The notes beneath the pieces were generated by a model. That model had not been told where the DNA came from. It worked only from the letters and a program-made list of their open reading frames with translations, and made no database searches. A stretch of DNA of 64,000 nt from Symsagittifera roscoffensis (taxonomy: Eukaryota > Xenacoelomorpha > Acoela > Convolutidae), in the NCBI RefSeq assembly GCF_963678635.1, contig NC_087062.1:62967253-63031252 (forward strand). The letters are read 5' to 3'. How positions within the stretch are numbered: position 1 is the first letter of the stretch; the number at the start of each line of letters is the position of its first letter. Made by a program: the position numbers and the translations under genes. Shown in pieces: positions 56,347 to 64,000 of the stretch.

Positions 56347-57489
56347 AAGATTAGACCAAAAAAGCTATCAAAAATTGCTACCCAACAGTCACAAAGTCAG
56401 TCTTCACCGACATCATCCCAAGAAAACCCGACACCACCTTCAACTACCCAAAACCCCCAAACATCTACACGAATTTCTTTTCAAGATAACCCATATACCT
56501 TTGAAGAACGACACGCTCGCTTATCAGAACCACTAGAACCAGTTCAACGACAAGCACCTCTAAGCGAACCAACATATAACTTATACCCAACACTACCACA
56601 AGAATTAAGTAGAATAAGAAACCCTAGTCAAAACCAAAATACAGTCGAAATAAATAGACAAATTATACATCCTCGACGAAACAGAAATTTTCAAACTCCC
56701 CGAGTTCATTTTGATATACCTCAATCCCCGTCACAAAATACACCTGAAAACCCCATTGGTATATTACCAGAAACCCCTACGCTTCTTTCACAACGTAGCA
56801 CCTCAAGCCTACCCTCAGATTACTTAGGTTCAACACCAACATCTGAACAAATACGTGAAAATCCCTTCAATCCCCCAAACCAAGCATCACGACTACCATA
56901 TTGGACAACACATTCATTCACACAAGGTGAACGAAATTTAGTAAATGATCCAATAGATATTTCTACGGATACAACAACATCCTCATCACTACCAGAAACA
57001 TTATCACTACCATCAACACCATCAATAAGCCAGATTTCACCACCACCTTTTAACTTAAATTTCCCAAATAACCTCGACGCTAGATATCGAGAACAATCAT
57101 CAACAAATATTCCTTTAAGACTAGACTGGAATACATTCACAGCACCTCCACCATTATTTGGACAACACCTAGAAAGTAACCGACTCCACAATTGGGCACT
57201 AAATAGACTACAATATAGACAAGACATTCACGAAGACATTCGTGCTCATAACATCCAAATACTCCAACAGAATAGTCTACAATTAAAATTTGAAATCACG
57301 GTTAAATTAAACAACATTACTCAACATCCCTATCCATTAAATCCACCAAATATAACAGCTCAATCCCTACCACCACCATTTATAACAACTGAAGTAATAT
57401 ACAAATACGACAGATATACCAAAAAGACAATTGGTTACATCTTATTTTATAACCCATACTCAGGATTGTCATACACATGTATATTCTAA
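56347..57489 (+). CDS. ATG-less Pro/Ser/Gln-rich ORF, copy C
   Basis: Open to TAA at 57487-57489 with no ATG in frame, like the A copy. Most differences from A are third-position. Conserved sequence starts near the CTACCCAACAG string. It overlaps the glycoprotein ATG at 57477 by 13 nt. Start mechanism unknown. Confidence 0.6.
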   Translation, partial: KIRPKKLSKIATQQSQSQSSPTSSQENPTPPSTTQNPQTSTRISFQDNPYTFEERHARLSEPLEPVQRQAPLSEPTYNLYPTLPQELSRIRNPSQNQNTVEINRQIIHPRRNRNFQTPRVHFDIPQSPSQNTPENPIGILPETPTLLSQRSTSSLPSDYLGSTPTSEQIRENPFNPPNQASRLPYWTTHSFTQGERNLVNDPIDISTDTTTSSSLPETLSLPSTPSISQISPPPFNLNFPNNLDARYREQSSTNIPLRLDWNTFTAPPPLFGQHLESNRLHNWALNRLQYRQDIHEDIRAHNIQILQQNSLQLKFEITVKLNNITQHPYPLNPPNITAQSLPPPFITTEVIYKYDRYTKKTIGYILFYNPYSGLSYTCIF

Positions 57490-60095
57490 AAATTTTAATT
57501 TTTCTCCAACTCCTTTTTCTAATAACCTCAAATGAAAACATAAACCCTTCCCCCCGCACAGGACCCCAAGATTTATTAGTAACACATTACGATTGTGAAG
57601 AAAACGAACAAAAAACACTACACAAATATGCAATAAATCAAGTATCACAATGCGAAACAGAACCACAAGCCATAGAAACTACAAATGTAATCGCAACACT
57701 TTACTCAAAAGCCCGAGCAACAACAGTTATAGGATATAAATTCACAGCAACATTTTCTGAAAAGAAAGTACATTGTTCACAAGTTTCAAATGGAAATAAA
57801 AACTGAATCAAATGAATCATTCTACCAGAGTAATATAGAACGACTTTTACATCTCAATCCCGAAGATTGTAAAAAAACGAGTTACTCAGACTAAATATCA
57901 CAAGAAATAAAAACACAGATAGAAAACTAGTATATTTCCAAGTTTTTGCAGATTCTGTACATCAAGCAGAACTTGAAAGATATCAAGGACATGTAAAATT
58001 AGATGAAAAATACCCATACAACGGCGCACACGGAAGATTAACTTATGATATACACGATAAACACTGGATACCACACATTGGTATAAATGACCCATCAAAC
58101 TGCAAAGCAGACACAAAAAATAAAGGATATCAAGAAATCATGTTTTTTGATTGGAAAATACAACTCGAAAAAACACAACTCACACGCGATTTATCAGACA
58201 ACACAATGATCTATCAAGGAATTCGATTACCTTGTAAAAACGATCAAGGATATTGTGACCCTACAACACGAACACAAGCAACAATTGTTTGGTTCCCCGA
58301 AGACACATGTACAACATTTCAAGTAGCAAAAATACACGCTCGTATGATAAAATTTCACGAAAAATATTTTATACAATCAATTCCATATGAACAAGTCCAT
58401 CCATCACGAAAACTAAGTTCTAATTTTAGAAACATAGACAATATAGAAAATAAATTGACACGTTTTCAAATATATCAAGAAACAGAACTTGCATGTAAAT
58501 ACAGAAATCCACTTCACAAAGCACAATACTCCGAGATATTAGTTGAATACGAAAAAGGGTTCGACATGACCACTGGAAAAGTAAAAATTGACCCATATGC
58601 AACAGGTCATCCTCTAAACGAAGGAACATCATATATACCAGTTCATTTTCAAAAAAATACAGGTCAACCTGGTGGACATTTAAAGCCCCAAGACGATCAA
58701 AGTACACGTTTACAAGAACTATCACTAATGAATAGTACATATTTCGGTAATATCCACTATGATATTTATTTAGATATGAAACTAGATTACACGATTAGCC
58801 GAATTTTTCAAGAAATGTCACTCTCCGAATTAGAAACACTACACCAACTATGCGAATTAGAAAGAACACAAATATTACAATCACTTGCACTAGCAGTATT
58901 AAAAATACCCTACGCAGGATATTTACTATCAGGAAATAGATCAAATTTTTTAGACTACGAAGGAAACATTTTATGGTTTTATACTTGTACCAAAAAAGTA
59001 TCACCACTATACGTTTTTGAAGACAAACGATGCTATAAAAGAATCCCTATCTTTTATAAGAATAAAGTACATTTCGTTGACACACTTTCAAGAAGAACCT
59101 ATTTCTGGGATACCGCAGTCCCATGTGGATCAGAAAATAGCCACAATGTAGTACAACTAAACCCTGATGAAGATAAATATTACCTTCTTACCCCATATCC
59201 CACATTAATGCAATCACTCAAAAAATTTTCACCAGAAAGCATTCGCGCTATCGCTCAAAACCCAAATATAGACTTACAATCAATAGGAATATACTCAAAA
59301 TCAGATATTCAACATCACATTAGATCACAACAATTCCAAGAATTATTAACACAAATGGACACAATACAAAGACAATCAATTGACCAAAACTTACGCAAAC
59401 TTGCCGAAACCGCAGGATTTGCAGACATCTATACGCAAGACTATAGCGGATATTTTAAAGACATTAAAGATTATATATATCTAAACGGTGAAAAATACCG
59501 TCCCCAAGATATATCACCTATCAATATTTTTAGCTTTGTTACACTAAAAAATGAAATTCTCGATTTTCTAGGATGGCCCTACTACATCTTAGAAAAATTG
59601 ACTATTTTATACGCAATGTTTAACTTTATTGGATTTCTTTTTTCACTTTTAAAAGGAATCTATAACACATGTGCTATACACACACAAGTCAATAGACAAG
59701 CAAGTGTAGCACGCATACTATTTGCAGGATTTTTTGGAATTTTTTCTACATCAATAAACAAAATTCTTTTAGATGCACAAATAAAAGAATACAACACAAA
59801 AATAGCAACAAGACAGAACACATACGACGAAGAACATAACAATGTAGACACAACGCCAACAGCACCACAGTTACCACCCCTACCACATAACCATCCATTA
59901 TCCCTAGTCCCACGTAATTTTCGAAACTTAGCAATAACAAATAATCCAAATTTTAGACAAACCATATCACAAACACCCATCCAACATATAATGACACACC
60001 ACTCACAAGATGAAAATACCTATGAACAAATTATAGAACAACCCCATACCACCGCTTTTCAGTCTCAAAATAATAATTTTTTTAGCCCACGATGA
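57477..60095 (+). pseudogene. Envelope-like glycoprotein pseudogene, copy C
   Basis: Signal peptide and first 109 codons match A, then an indel region with TGA at 57804-57806 and a second indel near 57873. The frame is open again and colinear with A to 60095, including the Cys-dense module, the two late hydrophobic segments and the Pro-rich tail. From the internal ATG at 58140 there is a 651-codon frame, but it would lack a signal peptide. It ends in ATGA with the next ORF. Confidence 0.8.
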
Positions 60096-61900
60096 GCCGA
60101 CAACTTGGATCCCTACACCGTTCAAATTCCCATCCAACCAACCTCACTACTCCAATTACAATAATACCACTTTTTGCTTTCCCGCCACCCGATTTCCCAA
60201 CCAGTAATGTAACATCAGGCAAGAATTCCGATACTAATTCACACATCTCAGTTTTATACTCCACCTCACAACTCAATAACCCGAATATTGAAACCCCCGA
60301 TGAATTTGCCGACTCTGAACTATCTCCATCCAATAATTTTCACACCAACCCCTCAATTTTTTCCCAACCCCCTTTTCAACCAATGCTACCAAATAACCCT
60401 GTCCCCACCAATTCTACACCCTCTTATGCTTCCCAAGTCACTCCAACCTATTCTTCATATCATTCAGACCGATCATCCAATTCTCCAGATACCCCCCAAA
60501 TCTCCCCAGAACTAGATAATTTTATTACATTACAACAACAACCCTACCACCTTGACACCCCCACCATAAACCAAATTTCATCCACAATAGATTCATCCAA
60601 CCCTCCTACCCCTACACCCTCTTCAATTTCTACCGAATCATTAGCACCATCATCCACATCTACTGAATCTTCACTCAGCACTAATAGAGCTTACCGCACT
60701 TTTAAAAGAAAGTTACCCAACCATCCTTTCCCAGCAAAACCAGGAACAGCCCGTGAATATATAAATCACCCAACTCACACTAATACAAAAGAATTTTTAG
60801 CTATCACCTTACCCTCATTTCCACAATACACCTTAAACACCCCTCACGACACTAACGAAACACGTAACTTTGTAGACGAACACGTTTTAATGCCTACCCT
60901 TCCTTGGACCTCATATTATCATTTTACTAATCCCCTTTGCTTACCTTTATCTAACACTCACATCGATAAAGAAAGAAATAAGGACATGCTATATCGACTC
61001 ACTACACCACTAACACCTAGACAATTTACTTACATCGGATATAAAAAATCACTAAAAACATACACTGCACCCCGAGCTAACGAATATACGCTAGAATATT
61101 ACGATCATAACATCATCAGAACTAACCAAGATCAATTCTTAGACGACGACCGCTTCGCTAACCCACAAATCACAGAAACATTTTTCATTAAAACACCATA
61201 TGTATTTACACTCAATATATTTGATCGCAAATTTGACCACATCATCTCAGAAGCACTAACAGACACGCAAGCCTACGAAAGTTTTAAAGAACGCTTCCAA
61301 ATATTTTCACTAACCTTTCATTTCCTTGCACCACATGAAAGAGATCTGCACTGCTCACACGATACTATGTTGCGCACTAAACAAACTCACACATATACAT
61401 ACTATCGTTTTATTCAAAATCACTTCGACCTACACACTCCCTCTAGACAACCACACCACCGTTTTCAATTCATCAATTCCAAATACACCTCACCATTCTT
61501 TCTTAACTTCACATATTGCATTAAAGATACTAACCTTCATGGTATTCTTCGAAATTATGATCCCATAACCCAAATGTATATTTTTTGTCCCATCACCAAG
61601 ACCTTCAACGCAGAAGAATCCCGACCCTTCCTTCTCCCACACGAATTTGTTCAACCTATAGAAATCCCCATTTTAGAATTCATCCACAACACTAAATTCA
61701 ATCACAAATTATATAATCTAATCCAAAACACACCTTATGAGTTTGCAGTTGGCACTGAAGAACTAACCACCATTAAAGCACTTCAATTGCTTTGGCCACT
61801 GCTTCAAACTAAAAATATCATCCGCATCTTAGCTAAATTACTAACAACTTCAGATCTCATCCACGACATCTTCCCCCACGGTTTCTTCCCCGACGACTAA
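60092..61900 (+). CDS. Large accessory ORF (602 aa), copy C
   Basis: Intact homologue of the 601-aa ORF of A. The Ser/Pro/Thr-rich N-terminal third has more replacements and a small indel (HTNPSIFS for HNSSNFS), while the C-terminal two thirds are highly conserved. That it remains open in an element with a dead pol suggests either a recent loss of pol or trans use. Function unknown. Confidence 0.65.
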   Translation: MSRQLGSLHRSNSHPTNLTTPITIIPLFAFPPPDFPTSNVTSGKNSDTNSHISVLYSTSQLNNPNIETPDEFADSELSPSNNFHTNPSIFSQPPFQPMLPNNPVPTNSTPSYASQVTPTYSSYHSDRSSNSPDTPQISPELDNFITLQQQPYHLDTPTINQISSTIDSSNPPTPTPSSISTESLAPSSTSTESSLSTNRAYRTFKRKLPNHPFPAKPGTAREYINHPTHTNTKEFLAITLPSFPQYTLNTPHDTNETRNFVDEHVLMPTLPWTSYYHFTNPLCLPLSNTHIDKERNKDMLYRLTTPLTPRQFTYIGYKKSLKTYTAPRANEYTLEYYDHNIIRTNQDQFLDDDRFANPQITETFFIKTPYVFTLNIFDRKFDHIISEALTDTQAYESFKERFQIFSLTFHFLAPHERDLHCSHDTMLRTKQTHTYTYYRFIQNHFDLHTPSRQPHHRFQFINSKYTSPFFLNFTYCIKDTNLHGILRNYDPITQMYIFCPITKTFNAEESRPFLLPHEFVQPIEIPILEFIHNTKFNHKLYNLIQNTPYEFAVGTEELTTIKALQLLWPLLQTKNIIRILAKLLTTSDLIHDIFPHGFFPDD

Positions 61901-63442
61901 CATGTAAATATGAATTATACATATTATTAACTAATTAAATTAAAATTAGAAACTAACTATTCTTTATTCATGTCTTCTTTAGAATTTTAGCCTTCATCCA
62001 ACGATCATCTGAAAAATTCACAAAAGAAAATAAAAATTGAAAACTTCTTAAAACTGTTTAAAACTCTATTAATTTTTTGCACCAAACAATTAAATTAAAA
62101 AAATACCAATGCAGTAATTTAATTTATAAATTTTTTCCCAAATGCAGTAAATCTAATAATGATGAAAATTTGTAACTTAATTTTCCCCAACAACTAGCAG
62201 TAAATTTGCATTTCTATGTAATAAATTGATAAAACGAAAATGTAGTACTAACCTTTTGATATTTCCATTCATTCGCACAAAAATTCTATCCACACTCGCA
62301 CAGCTCGCCCACGAAGAATTGTTTAAATAATGAATTTCAGTTTCAAGCTTTCACACTCAACAACTCTAACACACGATAACAAGTTTCAAACTTTCCTTTA
62401 ACCCGGTTGGAAAGGAATTATATACTAAACAACACTAACCAACGCAGCTTACTAAACACCACAAATCATAGAATAACAGCATGACTAAGAAAAGGAAACC
62501 AACGGTACCCAAACCGGATTAACCCAGTTTAAAACTGGATAATTTATTCTTTTGAAGACTATTATAAAGTCTAAGAAAGAAATAATAAAACACAAAAAAG
62601 TCGAAAGACAAACCCATACCACAAACAATTTGATTTTTGAAAAAAGGACATAACCAACAAAACATAACAAAAACCAAAACAAACCCAACATAAAACGTTG
62701 TCACATAACAGGACCTCTCACAAAAACCGCATGCAATCATACTCCCACTCCTGGCCTAACCCACCAGAAGAGGACGTCCTGAGCATGCTCTATAGCCGGC
62801 CTAACCCACCGTGCTACATCCACGCTTTGTGACCACACTCCTATTTTTAATAAGAGCTACTCAAGGGTGAGTAACTCTTCAAAATAACCGAACTAAAACA
62901 AAAAGCTTTTGTGAAAACAACTAACCAAAATCATAATTAAAACACCAAACAAATAAAAATTTTATAAAATGTAAATTATACCTTGCAGTATATAGATCAG
63001 CATACAACACCAAAGACGAACATCCAAAGACAAGATGACCCCACTACACTCGAAAAAGAATGGCCAACCACAATCAATATGCCGCCCACAATCACAACTC
63101 AAAGGATTTAGAGTACGACTTGACTTCGCAGAAAAGGACTTCATTGAACTAGAACAATGACCACCTCGATGTTCAAGTATACGTACAGATCCGAGTAACC
63201 AGGCATCCCCTCCACGCACAATCTCCACGCCATTCCCAGACAAGGTCAAACACAAAAGAAGTTCTCTACATGAAACGGAAAAACCTGTCATAGCCAACCA
63301 TTCTGAAATCAGATTTGAGTTTGTTGCGAAAACCCAGTCGTTGTCTTGAGAAGACACAACGATTGAATCTGGGACTTCTCTAATAAGAAAACCCAGAAGA
63401 AATAAGATGTTCGCCAAATACCAACTGTAAAACCCGGATGGG
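61901..63442 (+). other. Long 3' region of copy C
   Basis: Matches 24050-25660. The splice donor of A is weakened here (CATGTAAATA for AGGTAAGTA). The GCAGTAAAT repeats, CCAGTTTAAAACTGG palindrome, GC-rich hairpin island (about 62753-62880) and the CTGTAAAACCCGGATGGG pre-LTR block are kept. Confidence 0.5.
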
Positions 63443-63854
63443 TGGAACCTGATCTAAACTACATTTTATGATTGGATAAATTAGATATTTTACCACTGTA
63501 AAGTATTTAATATTAACCAATCATGATCCATCTAACTAACAACCCACTTATTTGTAAGTGCTGAAATTACTTGTAATTTCAGCACCAGAGAGAGATTTGA
63601 ATTTAACTTAGAAATTAGTTGACTCTCCAAGAAGACTTCAGCAGCCGCAATAAACCAGTATACACTAGATCTATTGAGCCTAGCAGAGACTAGTTAAACA
63701 ACCTGAGACTAGATAATATAAGAGTAAGATTAGGATCGGTATTAGACTAAGAAGTTGCACGAATCTATCCGGCCGAAAATAAGATAGCGTGACGAGCAGA
63801 CGGTGTACTCTATCCGAAATTACTCTATGAGTTATACACTTAGGTCCTAACTCA
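63443..63854 (+). repeat. 3' LTR of copy C
   Basis: 412 bp (an extra GA in AGAGAGAGATTTG). About five substitutions relative to the B/C 5' LTR by my count. Followed by ACAG. Confidence 0.95.
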
Positions 63855-63858
63855 ACAG

Positions 63859-64000
63859 GTTGAAAATAATCATTTTGCAAAAACTTTTATTAATTATTGA
63901 AAAAGTTTAGAGCTCCAGTATGTTGAGAAAAATGGAAACTATCTTGCCCTTCTTATTTTGAACACATTTTTAATATTATTATAGAAAATCTGTTGAACAC
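63859..64000. other. Right flank, no gene seen
   Basis: AT-rich DNA that is the original right flank of the B/C insertion: joining it to 31286 restores GTTAACAGGTTGAA. No feature recognised. Confidence 0.5.

Larger units (their letters stand above)
45051..63854 (+). mobile_element. Copy C: full-length but disabled LTR element, 18.8 kb
   Basis: LTRs at 45051-45460 and 63443-63854, with ACAG on both sides (45047-45050 and 63855-63858). The gene order is as in A. Lesions lie in the leader ORF, gag-pol, the first small membrane ORF and the glycoprotein. The basic ORF, 62-aa ORF, ATG-less ORF and 602-aa ORF remain open. The primer site is mutated (TGATGCGACC). It cannot be autonomous as it stands. 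Confidence 0.95.

Noticed and set aside
1-64000. CRISPR arrays, rRNA, bacterial operons
   Set aside because: No regular spacer-repeat pattern, no rRNA-like conserved block; ATGA overlaps occur inside a eukaryotic LTR element, not in a prokaryotic operon.

Overview
The window comes from an AT-rich eukaryotic genome, most likely an invertebrate. Splice-like signals (TTTTCAG acceptor, GTAAGT donor, TACTAAC branch-like motif) and dense palindromic AT-rich repeats would fit a nematode, but nothing proves the taxon. There is no prokaryotic gene, rRNA, CRISPR array or confident tRNA. The window is dominated by one family of very large (~18.9 kb) retrovirus-like Ty3/Gypsy LTR elements, present as four copies (A-D).

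Layout: (1) 1-2101, minus strand: 5' end of an old, diverged relative (copy D) with a 375-bp 5' LTR. (2) 2102-7158: non-element DNA with a TIR/MITE-like repeat, a dispersed ~230-bp repeat and one possible host exon. (3) 7159-26070: copy A, complete, 18,912 bp, 410-bp LTRs differing at one position that I can see, flanked by a 4-bp TSD (TTCC). (4) 26071-31286: repeat-rich DNA with a possible minus-strand host exon. (5) 31287-40795: copy B, the 5' half of an element. (6) 40796-54559: a tandem copy of 27034-40795 (~13.76 kb), so the flank and 5' LTR recur. (7) 45051-63854: copy C, full length with TSD ACAG, carrying several disabling mutations.

Element organisation, best seen in A: LTR; tRNA-type primer site; a conserved 77-aa leader ORF; a ~900-nt leader with conserved paired hairpins; a basic 155-aa ORF overlapping the gag start; a single-frame 2740-aa Gag-PR-RT-RNaseH-IN polyprotein; two very short hydrophobic ORFs joined by ATGA; a ~370-codon ORF with no ATG; an 872-aa envelope-like membrane glycoprotein; a 601-aa unknown protein joined by ATGA; a 1.6-kb 3' region with conserved hairpins; LTR. 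The chain of overlapping stop/start codons and the number of accessory ORFs are unusual for a Ty3/Gypsy element and are the main novelty of the window.

Inferred order of events: D is oldest. The B/C ancestor inserted next (5' versus 3' LTR about 1-2% different) and acquired pol deletions. A tandem duplication with one end inside the integrase region and the other in the flank then created B and C, which have since gained private mutations, including a stop in gag of B only. A is the youngest insertion. Its one visible lesion is a 1-nt deletion in the 155-aa ORF.
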